Source: Microbulbifer pacificus
Lineage (GTDB): Bacteria > Pseudomonadota > Gammaproteobacteria > Pseudomonadales > Cellvibrionaceae
NCBI RefSeq assembly: GCF_002959965.1
Contig: NZ_PREV01000027.1
Span: forward strand, 1 to 64,000
DNA: 64,000 nucleotides
Direction: 5' to 3'
The notes under the pieces were generated by a model, which did no database searches, was not told the origin of the DNA, and was given only the letters and a program-made list of their open reading frames with translations. The first letter of the stretch is position 1, and each line of letters begins with the position of its first letter. Both the position numbers and the translations under genes were made by a program. Shown here one piece after another: positions 25,715 to 40,147 of this stretch.

Positions 25715-26836
25715 ATGTCCAAACGCGATTACTACGAAGTCCTCGGCGTCAGCAAAGGGGCGGATGAAAAGGAGCTGAAAAAGGCTTACCGTCGGGTGGC
25801 GATGAAATATCACCCGGACCGCAACCCTGACGATAAAGAGGCGGAGAACAAATTCAAAGAGGCCAACGAGGCCTACGAAATCCTGTCTGACCCGCAGAAA
25901 AAAGCGGCCTATGACCAGTTTGGCCACGCCGGGGTGGACGGCCAGGCGGGCCATGGCGCCGGCGGCTTCGGCGGATTCTCCGACATCTTTGGTGATGTGT
26001 TTGGCGATATCTTTGGTGGTGGTGCCGGTGGTGGCCGCCGTGGGCCACAGCGCGGCTCCGACCTGCGCTACGACCTGGACCTGGATCTGGAAGACGCGGT
26101 GCGTGGTACCACGGTTAAAATCCGCGTTCCGACCCTGGCCAACTGTGGCACCTGCCATGGCTCCGGCGCCAAGGCGGGCTCCAAGCCGCAGACCTGTGGC
26201 ACCTGTGGTGGCGCCGGTCAGGTGCGCATGCAGCAGGGCTTCTTCTCTGTACAGCAGACCTGCCCCAACTGTCGCGGTCGCGGCACAGTGATCACCGATC
26301 CCTGTGGCAGCTGTCACGGCCGCGGCCGGGTCGAGGAAACCAAAACCCTGTCGGTCAAGGTGCCACCGGGTGTGGATACCGGCGACCGTATCCGTCTTGC
26401 GGGCGAAGGTGAGGCGGGCCCGGATGGCGGACCCGCGGGCGATCTGTACGTACAGGTGATGGTGAAGGAACACGAGCTGTTCCAGCGCGATGGCAAGAAC
26501 CTCTACTGCGAGGTGCCCATCAGCTTCGCGACCGCCGCCCTCGGCGGTGAAATGGAAGTGCCGACGCTGGATGGCAAGGTCAAACTGAAAATCCCGGCGG
26601 AGAGCCAGACCGGCAAACTGTTTCGCCTTCGCGGCAAGGGTGTGACCCCGGTGCGCGGCGGTGCACCCGGCGACCTGCTGTGCCGTGTAGTGGTGGAAAC
26701 GCCGATCAACCTTTCCACCAAGCAGAAAGAGTTGCTGGAAGAGTTTGCCGGCACTCTGAGCGAAAAGAAAAATTCACCGCGCCAGACCGGCTGGTTTGAG
26801 GGGGTGAAAAATTTCTTTGGCGATATGAAGCTCTGA
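25715..26836 (+). CDS. dnaJ: Chaperone DnaJ (Hsp40)
   Basis: Co-chaperone of 373 residues that delivers substrates to DnaK and stimulates its ATPase. The J domain (1-70) carries HPD in [12 protein letters not shown] Gly/Phe-rich linker (about 75-115) follows, then four zinc-binding CxxCxGxG-type repeats ([32 protein letters not shown]) and the C-terminal client-binding domains. The order grpE-dnaK-dnaJ is complete, with a strong terminator behind it. Confidence 0.99.
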   Translation: MSKRDYYEVLGVSKGADEKELKKAYRRVAMKYHPDRNPDDKEAENKFKEANEAYEILSDPQKKAAYDQFGHAGVDGQAGHGAGGFGGFSDIFGDVFGDIFGGGAGGGRRGPQRGSDLRYDLDLDLEDAVRGTTVKIRVPTLANCGTCHGSGAKAGSKPQTCGTCGGAGQVRMQQGFFSVQQTCPNCRGRGTVITDPCGSCHGRGRVEETKTLSVKVPPGVDTGDRIRLAGEGEAGPDGGPAGDLYVQVMVKEHELFQRDGKNLYCEVPISFATAALGGEMEVPTLDGKVKLKIPAESQTGKLFRLRGKGVTPVRGGAPGDLLCRVVVETPINLSTKQKELLEEFAGTLSEKKNSPRQTGWFEGVKNFFGDMKL

Positions 26837-26854
26837 GTTTTTCTGTCGCGCGCC

Positions 26855-26886
26855 AAAAAACCCGAATCCACAGATTCGGGTTTTTT
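26855..26886. terminator. Bidirectional intrinsic terminator
   Basis: Perfect 14-bp stem, AAAAAACCCGAATC/GATTCGGGTTTTTT, with loop CACA. It separates dnaJ (+) from the converging minus-strand gene and can serve both. Confidence 0.93.
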
Positions 26887-26895
26887 GTTTCTGGA

Positions 26896-27351
26896 TCAGT
26901 TGTCTTTCAACCTGGCGCGAAGCTCCTGATGGAATTCCTTCTGGATTTTCTTGAGCTCCTCGAGTTGCTCTTCGTTCAGGATGTGAACCGCTTCCACCCG
27001 CGTACTGGCGCGAACGGCAATGAGCTTTGCGTCGATTTCCTCTTTTTGTTCTGTGGTCAGCTTGGGGACCATCTTGCCGGGTTCAATACCGTATTCCTTC
27101 ATGACGGCCATCTGCAGTTCGAAGTTCTTTTCCATCAATGGCAGCATTTTGCCCTCCTGTTCGGGAGTCAATTTCAGACGCAGGGTGACCCAGTCCGCGA
27201 TATCGTCATATTTCTCCCAGAAGTCGTCCATTGAACCCAGTTTGGCGTCGGATGCATGGCTGCTGGAGATAGTAAGTAGCGATGAAAGCAGCAGCGCCAG
27301 AATGGCTGCGGATAAGTTCGACCAAAAAGAATTTTGCGTATCACACGTCAT
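26896..27351 (-). CDS. Predicted periplasmic Spy/CpxP-like LTxxQ protein
   Basis: Exported helical protein of 151 residues. The N-terminus has a hydrophobic core (LSAAILALLLSSLLTISSS) with a likely cleavage after SHA. The mature part holds LTPEQEGKMLPLMEKN, LTTEQKEEIDAKL and LNEEQLEELKKIQ, spaced like the LTxxQ motifs of Spy/CpxP-type periplasmic chaperones and metal-stress proteins. The C-terminus is strongly charged. It has no operon partner; the family match is by motif only, so the role is inferred. Confidence 0.6.
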   Translation of the reverse strand: MTCDTQNSFWSNLSAAILALLLSSLLTISSSHASDAKLGSMDDFWEKYDDIADWVTLRLKLTPEQEGKMLPLMEKNFELQMAVMKEYGIEPGKMVPKLTTEQKEEIDAKLIAVRASTRVEAVHILNEEQLEELKKIQKEFHQELRARLKDN

Positions 27352-27436
27352 GATTGGCGCCCCGTTCGTTTAGGTTATTAAAAGCCTAGTAGAGGATTGC
27401 CGCGCCGCAAGGCGTACCGCCGGGTCATTACTCTGA

Positions 27437-28345
<909 letters not shown>

Positions 28346-28363
28346 TTTTTTGGAGTCTTCTGT

Positions 28364-29770
28364 TTGGAAAAGAAAATTATCGTCGGCAGCGAGGAGTGGT
28401 GTGCATTCCCGGGGTTGGGAATTCCCGCCATCAAGGCACGCGTGGACTCCGGTGCCAAAACGTCGTGCCTGCACGCCTATAACATTCAGCCGTTTAATCG
28501 CGGTGGCGAGCCCTGGGTGAGTTTTGAGGCGCACCCGCTGCAGAACCTGCGTCGTCCACGAGTGCGCTGCGAGGCGCGGGTGCTGGACAAACGCACGGTG
28601 CGCAGCTCTTCCGGCGATGCGGAAAAACGCCTGGTGATCAAAACCAGCCTCAGCATCGGCGGCAGCGCCTGGGATATCGAACTGACGCTGACCAATCGCG
28701 ACTCCATGGGCTATCGGATGCTGCTCGGTCGCGAGGCGATGATGGGGCGCATGCTGGTGGATCCGTCAGAGAGCTTCTGCCTGGGGGAGATGCCCCCGAG
28801 TCAGCTGGAAGAGTACTATCACGACGAACATCATATGGCGGGTACCGGCTTGCGTATCGGTCTGCTGGCGTCCAATCCGGATCTCTACAGCAATCAGCGA
28901 ATCATGGAAGCGGGAGCCGAGCGCGGTCACCGCATGACCTTCCTGAACATTCGTCAGTGCTATATGAAGCTCGATTCCACCGAGCCGGAAGTGCACTACC
29001 GCGACGGTCGTATCCTCAACAATCTGGATGCGGTGATCCCGCGTATACGCCCGAGTCAGACATTTTACGGCTGTGCGCTTACCCGCCACTTCGAAAGTAT
29101 TGGGGTGTTTGCATTGAATGGCTCCGCGGCCATCAGTCAGTCCCGCGACAAGCTGTTTTCTCTGCAGCTGTTGCAGGAGGGAGGATTGAGTATTCCGATC
29201 TCCGGCTTCGCCAATTCACCGATGGATACCAACGAGCTGATCGAAATGGTTGGCGGTGCACCGCTGATTGTGAAACTGCTGGAAGGCACTCAGGGGCGCG
29301 GCGTGGTACTGGCGGAAACCCGCAAGGCGGGGGAGTCGGTGATCAACGCGTTCAAGTCCCTGAAAGTCAATCTGCTGGTGCAGGAGTTTATCCGCGAGGC
29401 CCAGGGTAAGGATCTGCGCCTGTTTGTGATCGACGGCAAGGTAGTGGCGGCGATCCAGCGGGAAGCGGCGCCAGGTGAGTTCCGTGCCAATATCCACCAG
29501 GGGGGCACAGCCTCGGTGGTCAAGATCAGCCCGGATGAGCGCAAACTGGCGATCAAGGCCGCCAAGGTATTGGGATTGAAAGTGGCAGGGGTAGATATCA
29601 TCCGCTCCAAAAAGGGGCCACTGTTGCTGGAGGTCAACTCCTCACCGGGGCTTGAGGGTATTGAGAGCGCCACCCGCAAGGACGTGGCTGGCAATATGAT
29701 CATGGCGATCGAGCGTGCGCTCAAATGGCGTCCGACCATCACCGGTGCTCCCACTTTTGAGGATGAGTGA
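28364..29770 (+). CDS. Retropepsin-like/RimK-type ATP-grasp fusion protein
   Basis: Two-domain protein of 468 residues. The N-terminal 145 residues match the RimK-associated 'ATP-dependent zinc protease' family, a retropepsin fold with the catalytic DSGAKTS motif at 28-34. From about 160 on it is RimK-like: NRDxLFSLQLL-type entry ([15 protein letters not shown]), [34 protein letters not shown] and [14 protein letters not shown], the ATP-grasp magnesium and ATP sites. RimK adds glutamate to ribosomal protein S6; the substrate of the fusion is unknown. The start is a TTG with TGGAG 8 bases upstream, 18 bp after dapB, so it probably belongs to the dapB transcript. Confidence 0.85.
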   Translation: MEKKIIVGSEEWCAFPGLGIPAIKARVDSGAKTSCLHAYNIQPFNRGGEPWVSFEAHPLQNLRRPRVRCEARVLDKRTVRSSSGDAEKRLVIKTSLSIGGSAWDIELTLTNRDSMGYRMLLGREAMMGRMLVDPSESFCLGEMPPSQLEEYYHDEHHMAGTGLRIGLLASNPDLYSNQRIMEAGAERGHRMTFLNIRQCYMKLDSTEPEVHYRDGRILNNLDAVIPRIRPSQTFYGCALTRHFESIGVFALNGSAAISQSRDKLFSLQLLQEGGLSIPISGFANSPMDTNELIEMVGGAPLIVKLLEGTQGRGVVLAETRKAGESVINAFKSLKVNLLVQEFIREAQGKDLRLFVIDGKVVAAIQREAAPGEFRANIHQGGTASVVKISPDERKLAIKAAKVLGLKVAGVDIIRSKKGPLLLEVNSSPGLEGIESATRKDVAGNMIMAIERALKWRPTITGAPTFEDE

Positions 29771-29932
29771 GGGCTGGCGCTCAGTGGAATTCTGGCGCAC
29801 GGCTGCCGTTCGGCATTGGTGAGCCGGGCCGGCAGATACTAACCTTTGGGGTGCCCCGTACCTTTCGGCGGGGATGCCTCGCAAGCCGCTACGATGTGCG
29901 GGGCGTGAATCCATGCCCCGGCGTTCGATCTG

Positions 29933-30556
29933 ATGTCCAAGCCCGCTTTTGCTCATATACCCCATAACGCTGCCCCGGTTTTCCGGAAGCGGTCCCTGCC
30001 AGCAGCGGGGTGCGGCTTCGGGCTATTGTTACTGATTTTCCTGTTGCCACTATCGCCAGCCAGGGCCCAGGCCGAGCACCTCTCGGACACGGATCTGGGG
30101 CGCAAGGTCATGGTGAATTACATTGTCCATTTCGCGCACCACCTGCAATGGCCCATCGAGGTGTTCAGTGGCAGCGGTGCCCCCTTCCGTATCTGCGTGA
30201 TGGGCGACGACGAACTGGTCGCGCCGCTCACGGCCAGATTGCATCACCACCGTGTTCAGGGGCGTCTGGTGTCTCTGGAGCGGGTCAATGATGGCGAAAT
30301 GATGCGCGCGCGTCGCTGTCAGATCGTGGTGATGGGCGATATGGACGCCGAGCGTCTGGCACAGGCGGTGGGGGCGTTGGAGTTTTTCCCGGTGCTGACC
30401 GTGAGTGATACCAGCCGCTTCGCCGCCCTTGGCGGCATGGTGGAGTTTGCTGGCAGTGGCGCCAACATGGCCCTGCAGTTGAATAAAACCCGGCTCGATC
30501 GCGCGGAATTGAAAATGGGCAACAGCCTGTTTCGCCTGAGCAAGCAGGTCAACTGA
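29933..30556 (+). CDS. YfiR-like (DUF4154) exported protein
   Basis: Predicted periplasmic protein of 207 residues. It has a basic N-terminus, a long hydrophobic segment (GLLLLIFLLPLSPARA) and likely cleavage after ARA. The mature part resembles YfiR/DUF4154: VNYIVHFAHHLQWP at the front, FRICVMGDDEL, and a closing GGMVEF with NMALQLNKTRLDRAELKMG. YfiR restrains the diguanylate cyclase YfiN in Pseudomonas. No yfiN or yfiB neighbour is present here, so the partner is unknown. Confidence 0.7.
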   Translation: MSKPAFAHIPHNAAPVFRKRSLPAAGCGFGLLLLIFLLPLSPARAQAEHLSDTDLGRKVMVNYIVHFAHHLQWPIEVFSGSGAPFRICVMGDDELVAPLTARLHHHRVQGRLVSLERVNDGEMMRARRCQIVVMGDMDAERLAQAVGALEFFPVLTVSDTSRFAALGGMVEFAGSGANMALQLNKTRLDRAELKMGNSLFRLSKQVN

Positions 30557-31067
30557 CCGAATATTCTTCTTTCCCCCTATGCGTGCTGTGGGGGTCGGTG
30601 ATTTTCCCTGCCATTTCCTGGAGCCATGCCTGATTGTCCGCAGTGCCATTCTCTGCAGACGTGGCGCAAATTTGTACTGGCGATCAACCGCGTTTTCCCG
30701 TAGAATCTGCGCCCGGCTTGGAAAGGCCCCACCGTAGTCGCTCGCGCCAGAAACAGGTTCCGCTAGTTGCGGATCAGGCCGCTGAGCCCGTGGATTTCCA
30801 GCCAGAAAAGTGCCGGTTGCGGCGGAGTTTCCGCCCTCCAGATACGCATTCTCTGGATGCCGGCCACACTGTGAGAGCCCAGTTGAACGCCACAGCGAGC
30901 GCCCGTGAATAACTTTATAAAAAAGCGAGATGAAGCAGCCGTTTCATCTCGCTTTTTTATAAAAGGCTTCCGGTAAATAAGTTGCAGCTGAAACTGCAGC
31001 TGGCGTCGCCACCCCGGCTACGCCCTCTCACCCCGCCCGGAAGCCGTTCTGACGATTGGAGATTGAA
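30557..31067. other. Long carA leader region
   Basis: 511 bp between the yfiR-like gene and carA. An open frame ends at TAA 30910-30912, two bases before an attenuator-like hairpin, and its last codons could be a short leader peptide (GTG or TTG start, with Arg codons). No other gene is convincing. The carAB promoter should lie here. Confidence 0.5.
30914..30963 (+). terminator. Attenuator-like intrinsic terminator upstream of carA
   Basis: A 21-bp perfect stem (30914-30934 with 30943-30963) whose GC part GCGAGATGAA/TTCATCTCGC is followed by six T. It lies about 100 bp before carA in the direction of transcription, with no gene end close by, as expected for an attenuator. Confidence 0.75.
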
Positions 31068-32237
<1,170 letters not shown>

Positions 32238-32253
32238 GGCAAAGCTTTCCCTT

Positions 32254-32284
32254 TGCTGGAATCTGCCCAAGGCAGGTTCCAGCA
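32254..32284 (+). promoter_or_regulatory. Stem-loop between carA and carB
   Basis: TGCTGGAATCTGCC pairs with GGCAGGTTCCAGCA across a CAA loop (14 bp, one G.T). No T-run follows, so it is not a normal terminator. It may stabilise mRNA or adjust the CarA:CarB ratio. Confidence 0.6.
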
Positions 32285-32338
32285 GCCAAGACCAGAATTT
32301 TATCCGCCGGATAACGGCCGATTAGATACGGAAGAAAG

Positions 32339-35569
<3,231 letters not shown>

Positions 35570-35621
35570 CCGGCTTGCTCCGAATGGCTTCCTCCGGGTA
35601 GCCACAAGAGCGGACAAACTG

Positions 35622-35649
35622 AAAAGCTCTGCCACCGGCAGAGCTTTTT
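35622..35649 (+). terminator. Intrinsic terminator after carB
   Basis: AAAAGCTCTGCC/GGCAGAGCTTTT with loop ACC and a T-run. It separates carAB from greA by about 35 bp, so greA needs read-through or its own promoter. Confidence 0.88.
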
Positions 35650-35684
35650 CGTTAATGAATAATTGAGGAATTCTGGAGGTTCCG

Positions 35685-36161
35685 TTGAACCGAGTACCAA
35701 TGACTGTTGAAGGCGCGGAAGCGCTGCGCGCAGAACTCGACGACCTGAAAAAAGTACAGCGCCCGGCGGTTGTACAGGCGATTGCCGAAGCCCGTGAGCA
35801 CGGCGATCTGAAGGAAAATGCCGAGTACCACGCCGCCCGCGAAAAGCAGGGTTTTATCGAGGGTCGTATTCAGGAAATCGAGGCCAAGCTGTCTATGGCT
35901 CAGGTGATCGATGTAAAAGCCATCGAACCTTCCGGCAAGGTCATTTTCGGCACCACCGTGACGATTATCCGCGTGGAAGATGATTCCGAAGTGACGTACA
36001 AGATCGTGGGCGATGATGAAGCCGATGTGAAGAACAAGAAAATTTCGGTGAACTCACCCATCGCGCGTGCGCTGATAGGTAAAGAGGAAGGCGATCTTGT
36101 TGTAGTGAATACGCCATCGGGAGCGGTTGAATATGAGATAGATACCGTCGAACATATCTGA
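35685..36161 (+). CDS. greA: Transcription elongation factor GreA
   Basis: Stimulates transcript cleavage by backtracked RNA polymerase. The 158-residue protein shows the N-terminal coiled coil ([40 protein letters not shown] with the acidic tip) and the C-terminal globular domain ([38 protein letters not shown]). The start is TTG with GGAGG 6 bases upstream. The ATG five codons later is less likely because E. coli GreA begins with the same extra residues. Confidence 0.98.
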   Translation: MNRVPMTVEGAEALRAELDDLKKVQRPAVVQAIAEAREHGDLKENAEYHAAREKQGFIEGRIQEIEAKLSMAQVIDVKAIEPSGKVIFGTTVTIIRVEDDSEVTYKIVGDDEADVKNKKISVNSPIARALIGKEEGDLVVVNTPSGAVEYEIDTVEHI

Positions 36162-36182
36162 CGGTACAATCCCTCCCTTCAA

Positions 36183-36211
36183 AAAAAAGCGGTCCTTAGG
36201 ACCGCTTTTTT
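36183..36211. terminator. Intrinsic terminator between greA and the curlin genes
   Basis: AAAAAAGCGGTCC/GGACCGCTTTTTT with loop TTA (36196-36198). It can end both greA and the minus-strand curli transcript. Confidence 0.92.
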
Positions 36212-36234
36212 ATTTCGGGGCAGATATTGTCAGA

Positions 36235-37107
36235 CTACTGCAAGATATTTGCCTGGTTGCCTATGCCTGACTGAGAAACGACGGCTGCGTTTGAAGCCGA
36301 CATCTGGCTGATGTAAGCGTTATTGAGCAGGCCATCCTGGGTCACCATGGCGGTATTGCCGCCGAGCACGCCAACCTGGGATATCACGGCGATGTTGGCA
36401 ATACCGTCCTGCGTCACCATCGCGGTATTGAAGCTGGATGTCTGTGTCACACTGGCAAAGTTCGCGGTGCCACTCTGGACAATATCAGAGCTGTTGTACT
36501 GCCCACCCTGGGTGCTGAGCGCGACATTGTAATTCCCGCTTTGAAGAACGTTGGAATAATGTCCCACTCCGGTCTGGGTAATCCAGGCCTGCTGGCCAGT
36601 TCCAAACTGGGTGATATGCGCATCGGAGTCCTGGCTGGCAAACTGCCCGATATTGCCGTTATGAAGAGACCCGAACTGCGTAATGGTGGCCAGATTATCG
36701 GTGCCGCCGATTTGAACAATGTTGGCATTGTTGATGTTGCCAACCTGGAAGATATACGCCTCACTATTGGTGGTATTGATCTGGAACACGGTGCCCCAGT
36801 TGTCCAAACCCAGTTGGAAAATGGAGCTACTGTTGTCCTGCCCACCCAGTTGCAGGGAGTAGGCGTCATTGAACAGTCCGAATTGCGTGTGTTGCGTAAC
36901 ACTACCGAAAGATGCCGCGATCGTATTGCTCTGATTGAATCCGCCAGACTGCGTATTGATGATGACACTGCCATCCATGCCTGTCTGATCAATGAGTGCC
37001 GCGTTCCCATTTCCCGTTTGCGTAAGGATCGCAACGTTGTTTGACGCCGAGGCTAAGCCACTCGTTGCCAATGCTGCTGCCAGTACGCAGTAGTGGAAGG
37101 CTTTCAT
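36235..37107 (-). CDS. Curlin-repeat protein (CsgA-like amyloid subunit), 290 residues
   Basis: Predicted extracellular amyloid fibre subunit. It has a signal peptide ending ASA and then about 23 tandem units of roughly 11 residues of the form x-Q-x-G-x-x-N-x-A, for instance VTQDGIANIA and ILTQTGNGNAA. This is the curlin repeat that stacks into a beta-solenoid. It is about twice the length of E. coli CsgA. I find no Lys, Arg, Cys or Pro in the mature part. It is the last gene of the locus, in the same direction as csgDEFG, with 102 bp to the previous curlin gene. AAAGGAGTTTCC precedes the ATG. Confidence 0.9.
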   Translation of the reverse strand: MKAFHYCVLAAALATSGLASASNNVAILTQTGNGNAALIDQTGMDGSVIINTQSGGFNQSNTIAASFGSVTQHTQFGLFNDAYSLQLGGQDNSSSIFQLGLDNWGTVFQINTTNSEAYIFQVGNINNANIVQIGGTDNLATITQFGSLHNGNIGQFASQDSDAHITQFGTGQQAWITQTGVGHYSNVLQSGNYNVALSTQGGQYNSSDIVQSGTANFASVTQTSSFNTAMVTQDGIANIAVISQVGVLGGNTAMVTQDGLLNNAYISQMSASNAAVVSQSGIGNQANILQ

Positions 37108-37209
37108 TGGAAACTCCTTTACTGCTTACCTCAAAGGAAGTTCAGGCTTGTCCCGAACGCGTAATGTTGTCGGCGGCCTGTCGGCCGCCGAACCATGGGC
37201 GGGCGTTAA

Positions 37210-38097
37210 TTACTGGATAATTACACCGAGGTTACCCACACCGAGCTGAGTACCTACCGCCAGGTTGCTGTCGGTGGTTTGAGTGGTGATGTGAACGTTC
37301 AGTGCACCAGCCTGCGCAGTGAATGCGGCGTTGCCATCGCCAGTCTGACCAACGTAGGCAACGTTCAGAACACCAGCCTGGAGGGTGGAAGCCAGGTTGT
37401 CGTCACCGAACTGATCGTGGTCAGCAATGTTCAGTGCACCTACCTGAGTGATGACTGAATCGTTGCCGTTACCAACTTGCAGAACGTCAGCGAAGTTGAG
37501 GATACCAGCCTGGTTGGAAACAGAGGTGTTGCCATTTCCTTGCTGCAGATGGTTGGCCACGTTCAGAATGCCGAACTGGTTGGCCAGTGCAGTGTTGCCG
37601 AAGCTGGCAGACTGGTTGATGTTTGCCAGGTTCAGAATGCCAACCTGGTTCACAGTGGCATCGTTGAACGCGGATTCATTCTGACCGATGGTGGCACCGT
37701 TCAAAACGCCAACTTGGTTGATAGTGGCATCGTTGAACAGTGAGTTGCTCTGGAAGGTGGTCGCCTGGTTGAGAACACCCACCTGATTGATGGTCGCGTC
37801 GCTATCAACGGTGATAAAGCCATCCTGCAGAGAGAACGCATTGTTCAGTGCGCCAACTTGCAGATGGTTGATGTCGTTGAATACGCTGATGAATCCGACC
37901 TGCAGCGCAGTGGACAGGTTCAGGGCACCAATTTGAGTTTGGTAAACTTCGTTGAAGCCACCAAGAGCCTCAAGTTGAGTGGAGGTTGCCAGGTTGAACA
38001 CGCCAACCTGGGTCTGAACGGCAATATTGTCGTCAGCGAAAACACTGCCACTGGAAACAAGTGCGATGGCAGCAGCGATGCGGGAAAACGTCTTCAT
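37210..38097 (-). CDS. Curlin-repeat protein (CsgA-like amyloid subunit), 295 residues
   Basis: Predicted amyloid subunit with signal peptide MKTFSRIAAAIALVSSGSVFA. The repeats alternate: a strict unit Q-V-G-(V/I/A)-L-N-x-A is followed by a looser unit Q-x4-(N/S)-(D/T)-A, giving a 22-residue period through most of the chain, e.g. INQVGVLNGATIGQNESAFN. The mature part lacks Lys, Arg, Cys, Pro, Met and Trp by eye. The ATG at 38097 is preferred over an upstream in-frame start because AAAGGAG lies 6 bases before it. Almost 500 bp of non-coding DNA lie upstream, so it probably has its own promoter. Confidence 0.9.
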   Translation of the reverse strand: MKTFSRIAAAIALVSSGSVFADDNIAVQTQVGVFNLATSTQLEALGGFNEVYQTQIGALNLSTALQVGFISVFNDINHLQVGALNNAFSLQDGFITVDSDATINQVGVLNQATTFQSNSLFNDATINQVGVLNGATIGQNESAFNDATVNQVGILNLANINQSASFGNTALANQFGILNVANHLQQGNGNTSVSNQAGILNFADVLQVGNGNDSVITQVGALNIADHDQFGDDNLASTLQAGVLNVAYVGQTGDGNAAFTAQAGALNVHITTQTTDSNLAVGTQLGVGNLGVIIQ

Positions 38098-38596
38098 GAG
38101 TTGCTCCTTTACTTCGGACGTTAAATACAACCAGCCCCGGGGGTGCTGATTCACAATGACGCAGCGATAAGCGCCATGTCTGGTTGGCGGAAACTCTGTG
38201 ATGTGTTCAGCGCCATCGCTGAAAGAGTTTCATCGCCATGAATTTGTCAATTCGGGTAAGTGATCCACCAATCAGAGCGCACTTGTACAACCCGGCTTGG
38301 GTGTGATTGAAATACAGCCTGATTGGGTGAAATTTGATCGTCTTGCTATTGAGTGTTGTCGGTGCACCGGTGTGGCGCTATAGGAGGGAAGTCATGAAAG
38401 AGTAGGAAAAAAGTACAGTTTTTAAGCAGTAATTATTCGGGTTGAGAGGGTTTGATAACCGAATGGGCCAAATATGGCGCTTAAGTTATCTTGTGGCGCA
38501 AATATCCGGCGGATATCCAGGCTGCCGTGTATTTCCTATGGGGAAGCGAAAAGTCACAACGGACGTGTTGGATCAAGCGGTGGGATGGTCGGTATG
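38098..38596. other. Non-coding gap inside the curli locus
   Basis: About 500 bp without a convincing gene, upstream of the 295-residue curlin gene. A TTGACA at 38245-38250 on the minus strand is a possible -35, but the -10 at the expected distance is poor. The stretch is somewhat AT-rich towards 38400. No terminator hairpin or repeat is obvious. Confidence 0.4.
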
Positions 38597-39505
38597 CTAC
38601 TGCGTCAAGGAAACAGAGTTGCCATTACCAAACTGGTTGACGATTGCGGTGGCGGAAATGCCACTCTGGACAATCCCCGTGGTGTTGAAAGTGCCTATTT
38701 GACTGACAACGGACTGGTGGTTGCCCCCGAGACCAAAGGCACCCGTTTGACGAATGGCAGTCTGGTTCAGTGAACCGCTCTGGGTTGCACTGACCGTATT
38801 GAAATTGTCCTCCTGAATGAACTCCGTCTGATTGGAAAAGCCGCTCTGTAGTAGATCGACTTCCTGCAAGGCACCCGACTGAATGACCTGCGCCTGGTTA
38901 AATGCTCCTTCCTGCGTCGCCGCAGTAAAATGAGCCGTGCCACTCTGTTGAACGTCGGCGTCGTTGTCGTTGCCTTGTTGATCCAAATGCACACGACCAT
39001 GGAAACTCGCGCTTTGGCTCACATTTGCCTGGTTGAGCAATCCGACCTGATTGATTCTTACCTTGTTGAAATTCCCATTGAGCTGATCCACGTCAGACGC
39101 ATTGCCGAACCCTCCCTGTCGTGTCGCGACGTTATTGTCATAGGCGACTGACTGCAATATCAGCGTTGAATTCTGAGCGCCGATCTGCAGACTGTAGACT
39201 GTGTTGCTCGAACCGTATTGCTGCTGAGCGAGCGCGTTGTTGAAGGCGCCGTCTTGCACCTGGGTGATGCTGCTTGAATTCTCTTCTCTCTGGATTCCTT
39301 CGGCGTTGTTCTGTACACCGTTCTGACTTTGCTCGAAGCTGTTATCACTATTATGGGGCGTTGGTTGTAAGATAATTGCGATGTTTTCGACTCCCTGCTG
39401 ATATAGGTCGATCGCACTCTCATCAGCCCTGATCGAGTGCGGCAGTGCGGCGAATACGATCACTGGAATAAGCACACTGATCGGAGTGGATTGCTTCGTA
39501 AGCAC
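38597..39505 (-). CDS. Curlin-repeat protein, 302 residues
   Basis: Predicted secreted amyloid-type protein with a signal peptide (PISVLIPVIVFAALPHSIRA) and about 23-24 curlin half-repeats. The first 60 mature residues are degenerate (LYQQGVENIAIILQ, then a Glu/Asn/Ser-rich stretch) before regular units such as INQVGLLNQANVSQ and IVQSGISATAIVNQ. Unlike the next two curlins it contains a few Arg and Lys. It starts with GTG after AAGGAAA and lies 35 bp from the CsgB-like gene, so it is probably co-transcribed with it. It could be a second nucleator or a minor subunit. Confidence 0.85.
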   Translation of the reverse strand: MLTKQSTPISVLIPVIVFAALPHSIRADESAIDLYQQGVENIAIILQPTPHNSDNSFEQSQNGVQNNAEGIQREENSSSITQVQDGAFNNALAQQQYGSSNTVYSLQIGAQNSTLILQSVAYDNNVATRQGGFGNASDVDQLNGNFNKVRINQVGLLNQANVSQSASFHGRVHLDQQGNDNDADVQQSGTAHFTAATQEGAFNQAQVIQSGALQEVDLLQSGFSNQTEFIQEDNFNTVSATQSGSLNQTAIRQTGAFGLGGNHQSVVSQIGTFNTTGIVQSGISATAIVNQFGNGNSVSLTQ

Positions 39506-39540
39506 GATGCAGGTTTCCTTGAGTCGATGGCAATTATTGG

Positions 39541-40095
39541 CTAATCGTATTGATTAACGGTCGTGGTCATGGAAACGCCGGTCTGGACGACCGAGGTATG
39601 CAGTCCATTTCCACGCTGATTGATCGTGACCTGGTGGGAAAGACCTATCTGTTCTACATTGGCGGAATTGGCAACACCATACTGGGTCACATTGGCCTTG
39701 TGCGCATAACCTACTTGCTCCAGCAAAATCAGATTCTCATATCCGGCCTGTAATAGAGCTGCTATGTTGTTTTGTCCGGCCTGGCTGGCGATGGTTGTGT
39801 TACCTTCTCCCACCTGTGCCGTTAAAAGCAGGTTTTTGTAGCCCGACTGTTCCACCGACAGAAAGTTGACCGTACCGCGCTGGTCTGCGGAAACGTGGTT
39901 GAAATTACCCTCCTGCGTGATGACGGCCATATTGGCAATCGAATAACCACCATAAACCTCGAGCTCGCTGGTGGCGGATAATTCTGAGCTGGTGGCCAGT
40001 TCCTGGGCCGGTGCCGAAAGGGTATAGCAGATCAGTGGACCGGCAAGCAAAAATTGGGTCTGACCCAGTCCGCGTCTGAAACATTGAGTCATCAT
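39541..40095 (-). CDS. csgB: CsgB-like curlin nucleator
   Basis: Short curlin-repeat protein of 184 residues with an N-terminal signal region (LLAGPLICYTLSAPAQEL). After it come about ten units such as ITQEGNFNHVSADQ, ASQAGQNNIAALLQ and VTQYGVANSANVEQ. Its size, basic residues within repeats (YKNLL, HKAN, QRGNG) and place directly after csgG suggest the CsgB role: surface-anchored seed for polymerisation of the longer subunits. Assignment to CsgB rather than CsgA rests on length and gene order, so it is moderate. Confidence 0.75.
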   Translation of the reverse strand: MMTQCFRRGLGQTQFLLAGPLICYTLSAPAQELATSSELSATSELEVYGGYSIANMAVITQEGNFNHVSADQRGTVNFLSVEQSGYKNLLLTAQVGEGNTTIASQAGQNNIAALLQAGYENLILLEQVGYAHKANVTQYGVANSANVEQIGLSHQVTINQRGNGLHTSVVQTGVSMTTTVNQYD

Positions 40096-40147
40096 TCAGT
40101 CCAGGTGGTAGTTAGACATTATGTAAGCTATTACAACCTCCGGATTT

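Noticed and set aside
36235..40095. Regular short repeats that could suggest a CRISPR array
   Set aside because: The repeats are degenerate at DNA level and in frame; they encode curlin amyloid units, with no constant repeat and variable spacer pattern and no cas genes.
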